Positions 1 to 11,059 of a stretch of 64,000 nucleotides of DNA are shown piece by piece; the first letter of the stretch is position 1; every line of letters begins with the position of its first letter. The notes beneath the pieces are model-generated. The model was given only the letters and a program-made list of their open reading frames with translations, was not told where the DNA came from and did not search any database. The position numbers and the translations under genes are program-made. Where the stretch lies: positions 41,096 through 105,095 of the forward strand of contig CAICTM010000152.1 in NCBI GenBank assembly GCA_903772945.1. The letters are read 5' to 3'. The stretch comes from Seminavis robusta. Lineage: Eukaryota; Bacillariophyta; Bacillariophyceae; Naviculales; Naviculaceae.

Positions 1-1486
1 TGGTGGACGCGCCGGAGGATTTTCGTTGCCGTCCACAACAGGCAGCAGTGTTGGATCCACAGAGTTGGTCATGATGATGTCAAGGACTTGGGCTACGGTA
101 CGGTAATTCAGAAAACAAGAGACAATACGGAGTGGAATGTCAACAGCAAGAAAAATGGCAACTGTTTGACGAGACGATCGACGACGAAGGTGCTTTGGAT
201 ATTGTGTTCTCTCAAGAACAGTTTTCGGATGGGTTCGGCTTTCGAGTCCGCCAATCAAATTGCTTCGTGTCACGTCTCAAAGCGAAAACGGTTGGAAACA
301 GACCAATGTCAACGGTTTCAACCTGAGCTCTAATGCGTGTTCGTTTCCACGACGTGGCCGCGTGGAAGCGTCCCCAATCACGGAATACCGTAGGAGTTTT
401 GCAAAAATCGCATGAGCACGGCGATGCAGTCTCTTCTTATTGATGGTTGTTCCGAGTAAAGCTTTCCTGGTGGGGTTCTGTGTCAATGATCGTTTCAATC
501 AAGAAGTAGCCTACACAGCTCCAGGAAACAAGGCCAACCAATGCTAGGGGGGGGGGCGAATGGTGCTACCGGCAGAAAATGGTGCTACCGGCAGAAAGGC
601 CATTGCGGTTTCCAGACAAGCCTGGAACCAATCCACCAGGACGATACGAAATGATACTACTAGCTACTATCTGTTTGACGGTCAGCTATATCTTTATCAT
701 TACGGTATTGTTACTACAGAATTCCCAAAGGCAGGGCTATCGTTTTTCAAGAATTTCAAATAATGAAACCACATTGTGTTGTCAGTACTCCTGCTTCCTT
801 GCAATAGTTTGTATTTTGTGGCTGATTGGATTTGTATTGTCATGTGTGGCCCTGCCAATGGCTCTCCCCCGGTCTCTCGATCTTGGGAATTGATTCCATT
901 CAGTCCACGTGCGCAGCATCCTCCTGATCTTCAGAGACGCTTGGTGGAAGACGACGGTCCTCCCTTCTCAATGAGATTGAAGCTCCGCATTGTTTCCACT
1001 TGAGGCTACGAGTTGATCGTTCAAAAGCTGGTGTACCTGTGCTCGTTGAAAATCGGTTATTGCCTCGTTTCACGTCGACTTGCTGGTTGCCAAGCAGAGC
1101 CACATGTTTGTAGAACAACGAATAGTTGGGAATACGTAGCAGTAAAAGCAGGTGCAAAGTGCAATGAATTGTTGCAAACCTTCTGGCAACTGCAGCCCGC
1201 AAAGCTTACGGACTGCGCCGATGGGGCATGTTGGGGAACCACCGCTCCTGGTTGATTGTGAGGCGTCATAATATAATATCTTCAGCCGATACTATCCGTT
1301 GTGCATTGCTTGTTCTGCTGTTGGTTGTGATTGCTGGATGAGGCTTGTTGCAGTCAGCTGACGGGGGGTGAATCTTGGATAATGTAAATAATCCACCTAC
1401 AAGTCTCTTTGTCTGACTGGACTGTATTCATGTTCTCTAACACTCTAATTCCCCTTTTTTGAAGATGGATCTCGGATAGAGCCTGT
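1..1486. other. No recognisable gene
   Basis: Only short overlapping ORFs occur on both strands and none shows a recognisable motif. A run of ten G lies at 547-556. It is followed by a perfect 19-bp direct duplication (559-577 and 578-596), which looks like replication slippage. A remnant of an old gene or transposon cannot be excluded. Confidence 0.5.
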
Positions 1487-1830
1487 CCATGCCTAATAAA
1501 ACCACAAAGAAATCCTTGTGGGTGATGGAAATGGACCCTTCCTTCCCAGTTGAGTCAGACCCAACCCATCCATCCATTCCACATTCCAGATATGCCTCTC
1601 CCTGCCTAATAAAAGCACGAATCTGGATTCGTGCGAACGAATCCAGGTTCGTGCTTGATGGAAATAGACCCTTCCTTCCCAGTTGAGTCAGACCCAACCC
1701 ATCCATCCATTCCAGTCATGCCTGTCCAAGCCTAATAAACGCACGAATCTGGATTCGTTCGCACGAATCCAGGTTCGTGCTTGATGGAAATGGACCCTTC
1801 CTTCCCATTCCAGCCAGACCATACCCGGTC
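1487..1830. repeat. Three-unit tandem repeat, each unit with a hairpin
   Basis: Three direct copies start at GCCTAATAAA (1491, 1604 and 1730; spacing 113 and 126). They share the line running through GGACCCTTCCTTCCCA and, in units 1 and 2, a CATCCATCCATTCC tail. After GCCTAATAAA each unit carries an inverted repeat. In units 2 and 3 it is a nearly perfect 40-bp palindrome (1615-1654 and 1741-1780). In unit 1 the slot holds a shorter, unrelated inverted repeat (CCACAAAG/CCTTGTGG). The ORFs crossing it on both strands are repeat-derived and are not taken as genes. Confidence 0.8.
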
Positions 1831-3103
1831 ATGGCGCTGCTCTGCGATAGGATTTCGATGGCAAGCAAAGAAGCAGAGAGACAAAGCATGCACCCACTAA
1901 ACAATAGAATAGTGTCGACCGTTGATTTGCCCACAGGTTGTTGCTGTAAGATACTATCTTGTTGTGAATGACGTCAGTGAATCGGCACAAATCCAAAAAG
2001 TCCAAGCCAGAACCCCATTCCCACTCGGCAGCATCCATTTATGATAGTTGCGAATGCCAAACAAACAACGCAAACATCAAACATACACAGTCATAGGGTA
2101 TAGGTACGGTATACATGCATACCGTTGCCTGTAGCGTCGCGGCGGTAGGTTGTTGCTTCGTAGCACAGAGCCATCGGTGTCGATTTCGGAGAAAGGTGTT
2201 GTATTGGATAAAATGGGGCAACTTGAGATCGAAGGTCGCCTCGAGATCGTTGATGTCACTTATGGATTTCAAAGACAGAAAGGAGGCACCGGGTGTGCAT
2301 TCTTGATTGGGGTTTAGTGCGGTACACGGGCGGTCCATGTACCGGTTCACTGTAGTGTACCGGAGGTTATGTAAGGAAGAAGCGCTCAGTCGAAGGATAG
2401 TACAGTACCAGTATCTACCGGTACATACGGACATGTACCATAGCTACCGGTAGGTAACAATGGCAAGGTGGCTTGTTTTGTATGACATCCCATTCCATCA
2501 AGCGTAGAATTCCGAGAGGTTGCTGAAGTTCTCATTGGCATGGCAGGGTGGCAAGCCAGCTGTACACAATTGCAGGTACATAATTGGCGGTATCCATGAT
2601 CAGAATGCTCCACAGCGACGACACGATGGGATTGTCACAAGTAATCTACCGCTTCGTGCATACATACTGGTACCGGTACTGTACGTAATGGTACATCCAC
2701 TCTTCGTTTGTTGGATGACGACTGCTCTCACGTGCACGTGTAGTATAGTTCGTGATGGTTCTTGACCGCAAAAACGGTTCCTGACTCCTGACTACGACTC
2801 GACTCGACTCGTCACTGGTCGTACCGGTTCTCTGATGCTTTGACTATAATAACGCTTTTAATTAACGGTTCTTTTTGGAAACTGTGACACAGATCGATTT
2901 GATTGGCCAATTTCCACAAGCCGCGAGGTTCCTTTTTTGCAGAGAACCCTCTTGAGAACTTGCCTCCAAGGAATTCTGCTGAAGGCGATGGAAAAATCGT
3001 CTCCTCCACCACAATTGAGCATTGGGCAGCCATCAGACCGTCACAACTCCAGCATTGACAGTCTCTCTTTGCTGTTCGTTCTATCTCATCATCTACTAGG
3101 ACA
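1831..3103. other. Non-coding, TACCGGTA-rich stretch
   Basis: No convincing gene is seen. Copies of the palindromes TACCGGTA and GTACCGGT cluster at about 2340-2450, 2670 and 2823. The last few hundred bases are probably the promoter and 5' leader of the small ORF at 3104. Confidence 0.5.
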
Positions 3104-3490
3104 ATGACAGAATCCAACCCAACCATCAACTTGACCGATGCCACCCCGAGTAGCGAGGGCAACACTGGACCGGCGGCAGCTGGGACTGTGGAAGCGGCGG
3201 CGTCCATATTGATGGAGGCGGGGGTGAACTTTGCGGAGCTGCAGCTTCCGCAAGGATTACAGCGATTCGATCTTACTTTCAATACCGGCGCCACAACCAA
3301 CAATGATGGATCGGTTACGATGGACCCGACCTTCGTGGAAAAGCAGATAGCCTTCTTTGAAGAGCAGAGAGCCTTCAACAAAAGACTGGAAGCCAAAGTG
3401 GACAAAATGCTCGCGAATCAAGCTCAGATCAAGGCCAACCTCGTCGCTCATGGCCTTTGGGAAGCTACCGGTACTAGCAACAGTCAGTAG
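3104..3490 (+). CDS. Small hypothetical protein, helical C-terminal half
   Basis: A 128-residue ORF starts at an ATG in a good eukaryotic context (ACAATGA). The first 45 residues are rich in Ser, Thr, Ala and Gly and look disordered. From about residue 85 the chain turns strongly helical and charged (FVEKQIAFFEEQRAFNK and on), as in a short coiled coil. There is no signal peptide, membrane span or known motif. An overlapping 197-residue ORF on the minus strand is considered a shadow, because the plus frame has a plausible start and a natural helix pattern. The function is unknown, and it could be a chance ORF or a single exon of a longer gene. Confidence 0.45.
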   Translation: MTESNPTINLTDATPSSEGNTGPAAAGTVEAAASILMEAGVNFAELQLPQGLQRFDLTFNTGATTNNDGSVTMDPTFVEKQIAFFEEQRAFNKRLEAKVDKMLANQAQIKANLVAHGLWEATGTSNSQ

Positions 3491-4088
3491 CTCCACACAG
3501 TGAACCGTGATCTCCAATGATGAAGAAAAATTCAAGAAAAAAGACAAAACGTGATCTCCTTGTGATGGATGTCCTACATTCATCTTTGCGCCATGTCATT
3601 CTCACAAGACCATTCATACTGTATCGGCCAACCAGGAGGCCTTGAACCATTGCATCCAGATAGAGGAGCTCGATGGCTTCACGACAACTCATACTTTCAG
3701 GTGAACCTATATTGGGGATCCTCATTCTAGTATAGTTACTAAACGATCGTGTAGACCATTTGGCTTTCCCCAAAGTTGTTGCCATCGGTGGTGTCGTGCA
3801 TCTCGTGTAGTGCTGTAGTTAGACTAGTTACACGAACATCCTGTTGGGAGATGTAGAAATGCAACGCCAACATATTTCTTAACGATGAGGCTTTTGAGAG
3901 GGAAACAAGCTCATGACTGAAAGATCAATCCCGTCTGAGAGCTCGTGTCTCATGACTCAAAGATACCTCGTGAATGACGTCAGTGAAATCCAAAAGTGCA
4001 AGCATGCGAACGCCAAGCAACAAGTAAGTGAACGACGCCAAGCAACTAGACTAATGAGACGACCACAAACACACACACACTCACCACC
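3491..4088. other. Intergenic, nothing recognised
   Basis: No gene or repeat was recognised. It presumably holds the promoter of the transporter gene at 4089. A CA microsatellite (ACACACACAC) lies about 15 bases before that start codon. Confidence 0.5.
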
Positions 4089-6035
4089 ATGATGAAAGCT
4101 TTACACCCATCAAGCCTAGTAGTAGTTATCTTGCAACTGGTATCCCTCCTCTCTGGGATATCCGATGGTTTTCAGCCCAGGATTGGCAGCCATCATCATG
4201 ATTGCAGGACAACGACAACGAGTTCCTCCATCCGACCCATTGGTGGTGACAACAAGAACCACAACCTCCGGCACTACCCACCACAACAACAACAGCAACA
4301 ACAATTGAAACTGAGATCGGGAGCCGTTCTCCACCAGAGTCGTCAATCTGCCGATACTTCTTCTTCTTCCAAAACAACAACAACAACCAATCCTGTCATT
4401 GCCGCTTCCGGTCTGATTGCTCTGGATGTTTTGTTTCGACGAGTCTTTCAACTGCTGGCCATTTCCTTTCCGTCGTCGTTGGCGGGTTGTGGCATGCTCT
4501 TTGCCACGTTTTTGTTGGCGCCCGGTGGTGGTAGCAACCTTCATGCGGCACTCAGTCCAGGAGCTGCATTGCTGGCCAAATGGTTGCCCGTCTTTTTTGT
4601 ACCCAGTCTGATTACCCTACCGTTGGCGGATAGTTTGGGATCATTTGCAGAAGTAAGTTTCAACAGAACAGAACAAGCAACAAGCAAAACAACAATTTAG
4701 CAAGAGAAAGAAAGAATTTATTGGCTTCAGTCTTTTTATTAATTGTGAAGCCGAGTGGAAATGTTTGGATGTTTGGATGAGCATCTCCTGGCTATCTGAC
4801 TTACTTGTTCTGTATGTCTCTATTTTTGCTGCTGCTCCAGGTCTTGAAGGTAGCCGCCGTCATGGTGGGAGGATTTTATTTTACACTGCTGACAACGGCA
4901 TGGACGGTGGTGGGCATTCGAAAACTCTTGCCATCCAAAAAAACGGCTGCTGCTGTAGAAGAAGAAACCCCCGCAAAACAGCAGGCACAACCCACAACAC
5001 CACCGCCAAAGCCCTTTTCGGATGCACTCAACAATGGACTACGACTCACCACGCTGGCCAGTGCCATTGCCGCCATCATCACCACCAACAACAACAAGAG
5101 TCCCTTTTCGAGTCTCTTGACTTGCGTCTTTATGCTCAGTACTACATTGATGAATTTTGTGTTTGGTGCTCGACTCCCCAAATCATTCACCAAGATTGTG
5201 CATCCGTTGGTGACGTGCACCTCGTTGACGTGGGTGGTAGCCTATGCCTTTGCCAAGGCCACGGGAGCAACCTTCCTCTCCGTTTTAAAGTCCTATCGTA
5301 CCAAATCCATGAGTTTGGCGACGAGTGGGGCTGGTGATGTAAGTTTTGTTGTGCTGCTTGCCATTGCCTGCTACTGTTTATTTTACCGTAGTATCTATCC
5401 TGAGGGCGTCTTTCTCACTTGATGAATTGTTATGACTACATTTTGTATCATATCCATCGAATCCATGGGAATCAATCAATCAATCATGATGATGTAACAA
5501 CAACCAGCTTTTGATCTTTTTACTGGGCCCAGCCGTCGTGTCATTGGCATGTCAAATGTACGATCGTCGGAAACTCATGAGAGAAAATTTGGCCGAAGTG
5601 GGAGCGGCAGTCGGTGTTTCGGCATTTGGGGGCATTTTTGGAACGGCCGCTGCGGTCCGTGCATTGGATCTGGCAAGTCCCTACTTGAGATTGTCCCTAC
5701 TGTCACGCAACATTACATCCCCCTTGGCCATGGCCATTGCCAGTATTCTAGGAGCCGATACGTCCTTTGCCGTCACCATTGTTGTCATTACGGGATTGAT
5801 TGGGGCCAACTTTGGAGCTTCCATTCTCGACAAGTTTGGTATCACGGATGCGGTAGCACGTGGACTGGGAATTGGAGCCGCGGCACACGGTTTGGGGACC
5901 GCAGCATTGGTGAATGAAGAAGATGCATTTCCCTTTGCTGCCATTGCCATGGCTCTCACGGCATCCGCTGCCACTGTGATTGTGTCCATTCCTGTGTTCA
6001 AAAGGATAATTCTGCAATTGGCTCTGGGAGCCTGA
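4089..6035 (+). CDS. PLGG1: Plastid glycolate/glycerate translocator-like protein (LrgA/LrgB fusion)
   Basis: Three exons join in frame: 4089-4652, 4841-5338 and 5508-6035, all phase 0, with GTAAG donors and CAG acceptors, giving about 529 residues. The first 30 residues form a signal peptide ending ISDG-F, the heterokont signal-plus-transit arrangement with a Phe at the cleavage point. A Gln/Asn/Ser-rich transit-like stretch follows. Residues about 110-350 hold several hydrophobic segments in the position of LrgA. Exon 3 is a clear LrgB-type domain (GPAVVSLACQMYDRR, SPLAMAIA, LGIGAAAHGLGTAAL). In plants PLGG1 carries glycolate out of and glycerate into the plastid during photorespiration; the same role here is inferred. 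It could be another member of the LrgAB/CidAB family. AATAAA-like sequence follows at 6070. Confidence 0.88.
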
Positions 6036-6496
6036 AGAAGCAATCCATACCTTGCTAGCTAGTTGTTTTTAATAAAAAAGGCGTGCCTCCGTAGCAACGA
6101 TAAACATGAGCACTACACGTAGCTTCTTTGTTTCAACAGTGGTACAACTTGTGCCATCGGAATCAGGACGCTGTAGGCGGCTAATTTTGTGGGGGTCGTA
6201 AAGCTGCAGTCAAGTCTATCCAAGCACCATTTCAAAGTGAGAATCCAACTGGCCTTCCTCCTATGCTTGTGAGCATGCATTACTGTACTACTCCTAACTG
6301 AGAGTTGTGCTGTAACCTTACCGGTACGAATACTATTTGAAAGGGTGTGAGCTCGCTCCCAGCTCCTCTATCGGTGGCAGCAAAAAGGGCGGCAAGACAG
6401 AATTGTTACCAAAAAATGCGCCAAAGCTACCTCCAATTCCGCTTGTCCCATGAAAAATGCTCCCTTACAAGTTACATCATGGCACAAAGCAATTCT
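6036..6496. other. Intergenic between convergent genes
   Basis: This is the shared 3' region of the plus-strand transporter and the minus-strand CRAL-TRIO gene. It holds the likely poly(A) signal of the former (TTTTTAATAAAAAA near 6066) and one TACCGGTA copy near 6320. No other feature is seen. Confidence 0.5.
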
Positions 6497-7498
6497 TTAG
6501 ATATCATTGGTGCAACCAGCTTGAAACACAGCTTGCATTGCGTATCGCCTCCGGACGCTCTTTTGCATGCTCTCAATTGTTCGTTCCATTGCAGTTTGTG
6601 GATCAGGTGTATTGTAAAATTGGCTCAAGCGACCATCAGGGAACACACAACCAACTTGGATTTTGGAAACAATTGACTTGGGTAACACTGCGCGACATGA
6701 GGAGATCAGCATGTTGGAGAAGAGGCCAGTATGGAAGAACTTCAGTTTGTCAGCGGTAAAGGGGCACAAACAGAAGACTTCTGTGCAGATCTTCTTTGCA
6801 ATCTTGAAGTCCAAGTTAGAGGCCAAACTCAATCTATCACACTCGAACACAAATGTGATCCCAGTTCGAGTACTGTGGAAGTCTGGACCCATGGCATGAA
6901 ACATATAGTAGAGGCCTGCAGCAAGTGTTTTCCAGCCTTTCTCTGTTCTCAGTGTCTGCAGATCACAGCATCTCATATCCATAACAGCACCATATCCACC
7001 AGTAGATCGGTTGCAGAGAAAATCAAGGAAGAGTTGGGGCATCGACAATACATGGTTGCGCAAAGCTACTAATGCATCTTCCAGAGTGTTTTGAATATCA
7101 TATTCCTGCCGAAATCCCTGTAAAGATATGGCTCTGTCAACAGCAGCTCCCACATCACCTTGATCAATAATTGCTATCTGGCAGTACTCAAAATCAGATA
7201 GTTTGTCCAGATCAGGGCAGCTCTCAATGGCTGTTTTGATGGCCCGAGCCCAGTCACGTTCTTGATTTGTAAGGACCATGGACCGATCCACCAGAGGAGG
7301 CAATGGATATGGCTGCTGGTTTTCTTCATTCCCACCATCTTCTGCCGCGGGAGGAGCATTTTCGTTTTGGGGCTGCACCTCTTCATTCCCATCATCGCCT
7401 TCTGGAACAGGAGCCTCTTCATTTGGGCGATTTTCCCCTTCAACATCATCTTCAGGTGCCCTTGGCACTTGGTATATCTCCGCCACCACTACGTTCAT
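6497..7498 (-). CDS. CRAL-TRIO (Sec14-like) lipid-binding domain protein
   Basis: An intron-free ORF of 333 residues runs from the first in-frame ATG at 7498; the frame upstream of it closes at 7565 without another ATG. Residues 10-65 are acidic and Pro/Glu/Asn-rich and probably disordered. From about residue 75 there is a helical lead-in, and the C-terminal 170 residues resemble a CRAL-TRIO fold: TRTGITFVFECD (the beta strand of the lipid pocket), FKIAKKICTEVFCLCP, then FFHTGLFSNML followed by LPKSIVSKIQV, as in Sec14 'PWYF...SKIHVL'. Such proteins bind a hydrophobic ligand such as a phosphoinositide or tocopherol; the ligand here is unknown. Similar acidic-tailed CRAL-TRIO proteins form a family in diatoms. 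Confidence 0.7.
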   Translation of the reverse strand: MNVVVAEIYQVPRAPEDDVEGENRPNEEAPVPEGDDGNEEVQPQNENAPPAAEDGGNEENQQPYPLPPLVDRSMVLTNQERDWARAIKTAIESCPDLDKLSDFEYCQIAIIDQGDVGAAVDRAISLQGFRQEYDIQNTLEDALVALRNHVLSMPQLFLDFLCNRSTGGYGAVMDMRCCDLQTLRTEKGWKTLAAGLYYMFHAMGPDFHSTRTGITFVFECDRLSLASNLDFKIAKKICTEVFCLCPFTADKLKFFHTGLFSNMLISSCRAVLPKSIVSKIQVGCVFPDGRLSQFYNTPDPQTAMERTIESMQKSVRRRYAMQAVFQAGCTNDI

Positions 7499-8889
7499 CC
7501 TTGCTTTCAATCTTCGAATGGAACCAACTTTAAAGAATGGTCGATGAGATTTCGCTTGTGACCCTCAAGGTAAACTCCTTCAAACAGCTGTCGCTGAGGT
7601 ATGGGCAACTCTAGCGAGGATTACCCTCCACAACACACAGCAGCAAGGCACGAAGCCTGGCCCTCGCTGCCTTCCGTAGATACTAGTACGGTACCGGTAT
7701 CCTCCCTCTATTCTAAAACCCCCTGTCAGCAAGGCACGAAAAGTAAAACCACAAGCAATTGGCGTCTTCTTTGCCTTTCGGAGCCTGGCCCTCGCTGGCT
7801 TCCGATAGATTCCGTAGGGCAGTGGTACGAAGACGACTTCCCCTCTCTAAGCCTGTTACGTGAGACCCAGTGGCAGCGGATGATTACATGTCTGGCTATT
7901 GTAGCTGGTGGTGTTGTAGAAAGTGGAATGGCCCCTCGAATGCTTCCGAAGATAGCGTCCGTACCTAAAAACCCCTTTCTCATAAAAAAATGTGCCCCCC
8001 TGCCCCTGGAACCTAGTCCCAATTTCCACCCCTTTTTGCATAAGCCGGCCCCCCGCTGGCTTCCATCAATCTCTTTCCAAACACGAAACCCCCACTATCC
8101 CTTTCCTCAAAAATAGGTGCATGAGCAAGACGCCGTTCAAACTGCAAATGACAACGTCAACTCTAATAGTCAATCGCAGATATCTAGATCCTGGGACCTG
8201 AAGTACTAGTACATTCTGATATTGGCCCAGGTGCGTGGCCTGGTATGGTGATGGGTTTTTGCTTGAGCACAGGAGTAGCTAGGTCCAGGAGGAGACGGGC
8301 AGGAGAGTGGCCCAGAGATGGACGGTTCAGGGCCTGACATTCCTTTGCAATTTGAGCTACTAGCTTGCCAACAGAACCTTGGAGCTTCTGGACACTACGG
8401 TACCCACTCAATGGATCAGATGGCACCACCTCAACACCACCGCTTTGAAGATCTGTTGAGCAACTCTCGCTCCTCCTGATCAGTCACATCTCAATTGCAG
8501 TCGTTGCACTGGCTCTTGGCTTGCCGTCATGCCCAATATTTATTGCCATTTGCACATACCCACATCTCTGCTCAAGAATGGCGTGATGCTCTCTTTCTCC
8601 GGTTCGGTCTTACCCCCGACCTCTTCCTGCTCTAATCCCCCGTTACGAACATGTTTCTTTTAACGCCGAGGAAACTACCTGCCCCACAAATAAATTTTGA
8701 CTATGAAAACGGCAAAGCTGTTTTAAAAGTTCCTTCAGGTAGACGCTACGGCATCCTAGCTATAGGACCACAATAAGCTATCCATCCGACAAGGTTGAGC
8801 TTAAACTCTTGCGCCACATACATTACATACATACATACATTGTATGTCTTCTTTGCTTGCTTGTACTAGCTAGTAGTAGTACGGTACTA
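7499..8889. other. Intergenic, with short dispersed repeats
   Basis: No gene was recognised. A phrase around GCCTGGCCCTCGCTG-CTTCCG occurs at about 7660 and 7790, with a decayed version near 8043, and CAGCAAGGCACGAA occurs at about 7650 and 7729. This suggests a degenerate local duplication. A CATA microsatellite lies at about 8820-8840. The 541-residue plus-strand ORF that begins here is the antisense of the carrier gene. Confidence 0.45.
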
Positions 8890-10335
8890 TTAGAGTCCAA
8901 CACCCGCATTGTGGACAGTGTCTCGCAGCACCCGACTATCTTGCAAATCTTCCAAGGAATCAAAGACGGCGCACATTTCTTGAAAGGACATGGTCCCGTC
9001 ATTGTCGGCATCGGCGAGATCCATCAACCGCCGCACATCTTGTTGAAGCGTGCGCGAACTGGGAAATCTGCGACGCATGGCTTCGTAGAGTTCTTCTTCG
9101 TCCACGACCCCATTTCCATCGGTATCCAAACTCTTGAAGAGTGCCACCATTTGTTGTTCTTTGAGAATGTGATCGAGTTTTTGAGACCGGGCCGCATGTG
9201 CGAATTCTGCCTTATCAATGGTTCCACTGTGGTCGTAATCGGCCTCGGCAAAGATATCATTTGTGATTGTCTGGGCCGTGGCGGCATCGTGTCCGGCATG
9301 CTGCAAGGCCGTTTGGAGTTCCAACCGATCAATTTCTCCATTGCCATCGACATCCATGGACCGGAAAATGCCCAACAACCATTGGGTGCGTGCATTCTCC
9401 AAGTTTTGTTCTTTGGACATGCGTCGCATTTGTTCCAAAAAGAGAAACGTCAAACAAAAGTGCGGTCCAATACGAAGAAAGGAAGGAACAAAGCCCTTCA
9501 TAAAGGCGGCAGGACCTTCTTGTTTCCAAATCTGGTAGGCGGCGTGGACCATCCCGCCTTGGATGGATCCGGCAAAGAGACGGGTCCGAATGACATCGAC
9601 GGGATTCATGGCGAGTGCCGACAAGAATCCACTGGTGAGCGCACAGGTCATGTCGATGGCAGGAGTATCTTGATAGCCATGTTCAATGGCGTATTCATGG
9701 AGCAGAGTATAGGAGGTCAAATTGACCGATGTACAGACCACTCCCAGAGCGACACTGGCGCCTCCGGCTTTGAAGAATCCTTGCATGCCTTGCGCCTCCC
9801 AAATGGATTGGGTAAATGCCAAGGGACCCACTATTGGGACGGGTGCGGCAGCAGCACCGCCACCGGCTCCCACCATATTGAGCATGGGCAGTGGTTGGGC
9901 CTGTACTTTGGTACGCACAATTTCAAACGGGTTGCAAATGAAAAAGCCGAGAGCACCACTAATGCCACCGGCCACCATGCGTTTCCAGGCCGGTGGAGAG
10001 TCGGGCCCCGTATGCACACGGTCCATAATGGGTTGATAGGCACCAATGCGAAACAGATTTTGACTCGTTTCTCGCATCATGACCGGAATCAATCCGCGTT
10101 GGAGGATACGAACGTCACTCGTAAGGCAGAGTCGAAAAAATCCGACAATGCCGCCACCTTGTTTTCCTTGAAACATCATGGCTTGTGTCTTGGCAACACC
10201 AAAGGGATTGGAAAAGGGAGCCGCCAATGTGGATGCCACGGCGGGAAAGAGAAACGACTGCCATTGAGGAAGAGGGGGAGCTTGGACCACCAACAAGTTG
10301 GATCCTTGGTTATTCTGTTGTACGAGCATCGCCAT
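8890..10335 (-). CDS. Mitochondrial carrier (SLC25 family) with C-terminal EF-hands
   Basis: This is an intron-free ORF of 481 residues. The start is the first ATG of the frame (10335); the open frame continues upstream without another ATG. Residues 25-300 hold three carrier repeats with the signature at 43 (NPFGVAKTQ), 135 (NPFEIVRTK) and 244 (NPVDVIRTR). The acidic residue is Gly in repeat 1. Four EF-hand loops follow: 328 (DVDGNGEIDRLE), 366 (DYDHSGTIDKAE), 404 (DTDGNGVVDEEE) and 443 (DADNDGTMSFQE). Family knowledge: inner-membrane solute carriers, and the animal calcium-regulated ones carry EF-hands at the N-terminus. Here the order is reversed. The repeat signatures resemble dicarboxylate/SLC25A34-35 carriers, but the substrate is not assigned. 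Confidence 0.9.
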   Translation of the reverse strand: MAMLVQQNNQGSNLLVVQAPPLPQWQSFLFPAVASTLAAPFSNPFGVAKTQAMMFQGKQGGGIVGFFRLCLTSDVRILQRGLIPVMMRETSQNLFRIGAYQPIMDRVHTGPDSPPAWKRMVAGGISGALGFFICNPFEIVRTKVQAQPLPMLNMVGAGGGAAAAPVPIVGPLAFTQSIWEAQGMQGFFKAGGASVALGVVCTSVNLTSYTLLHEYAIEHGYQDTPAIDMTCALTSGFLSALAMNPVDVIRTRLFAGSIQGGMVHAAYQIWKQEGPAAFMKGFVPSFLRIGPHFCLTFLFLEQMRRMSKEQNLENARTQWLLGIFRSMDVDGNGEIDRLELQTALQHAGHDAATAQTITNDIFAEADYDHSGTIDKAEFAHAARSQKLDHILKEQQMVALFKSLDTDGNGVVDEEELYEAMRRRFPSSRTLQQDVRRLMDLADADNDGTMSFQEMCAVFDSLEDLQDSRVLRDTVHNAGVGL

Positions 10336-10873
10336 GGTACTAGTAGGACTTCTTTGAAAGAGGGAAGCTTGGATTGGAGCTCTTTTGCAAAGTTTGAGGT
10401 CCAGGAAATTGTGAGGGTTGAATCGAATCCATAATGACTGGCTTGTTCGCCCTTTTGGGTGGTGACGACAAAACTTCTTCCAGCAGGAAAAGAAGACCTG
10501 GACTCTAGGTTGATGTGGTAAAACAAATTTAGTATAAACCAAATTTGATTTAAAAACTGCTTTAACCCTATGTTTACCTCAACTACGTTAAAAACGATCT
10601 GCCCGAGACTGATCGCAGAACATGCAACGGTTCGATGGAGAGATTGAGATCTTTTAGGGAAGCACAAACGTCAGAAGCAGCAGATGTGACTTATGAATGG
10701 CGATTCCAAACCGGTTGACTATGAAGAAGAACATGAAGTGCGTAGGCATCCATTTCTACTCGTTTTATCACAGTGATTGGTCGAAGGTACTCTAGTATTG
10801 TGAATCTGGTCTTTCGGACCTTCGCACCGGTACCCGTATTCTTCTTTACTTATGTCTTGTGATTTCGTTCTTT
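10336..10873. other. Upstream region of the carrier gene
   Basis: No gene is recognised. Part of it remains open in the carrier frame up to about 10540 but lacks an ATG, so it is read as 5' leader, or possibly an exon joined to an unseen upstream start. Confidence 0.4.
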
Positions 10874-10918
10874 GGGTAGCGTGATTTGTCCGTCACAAAT
10901 TTTCACTTAGGCTAAGTG
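10874..10918 (+). repeat. Left terminal inverted repeat
   Basis: Forty-five bases, inverted and nearly identical to 12605-12649 (one G/C difference in CCGTCAC versus CCCTCAC). The inner 15 bases are the first copy of the subterminal palindrome. Confidence 0.9.
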
Positions 10919-11059
10919 CTCGAAAATCCACTTAGGCTAAGTAACACTTAGCCTAAGCAATACACTTAGGCTAAGCAACTCACTTAGGCTAAGCGAAACA
11001 CTTAGGCTAAGCCATACTAATCAACTCACTTAGGCTAAGCAAAACACTTAGGCTAAGTG
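10904..11059. repeat. Left subterminal array of CACTTAGGCTAAGTG
   Basis: Eight copies of CACTTAGGCTAAG(T/C) lie in 156 bases, separated by short AT-rich spacers. One copy is written as the inverse (CTTAGCCTAAG). Subterminal arrays of this kind are typically transposase-binding sites; that role is inferred. Confidence 0.9.

Noticed and set aside
1437-1934. Short ORFs on both strands at 1.4-1.9 kb with repeated peptides
   Set aside because: The peptide repetition simply follows the tandem DNA repeat.
2812-3405. 197-codon minus-strand ORF over the small gene at 3104
   Set aside because: It has no motif, and the composition fits the antisense of the plus-strand ORF better. The plus frame has a good start context.
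8809-10434. 541-codon plus-strand ORF
   Set aside because: It is the exact antisense of the carrier/EF-hand gene. The minus frame has the conserved motifs, and the plus frame has none.
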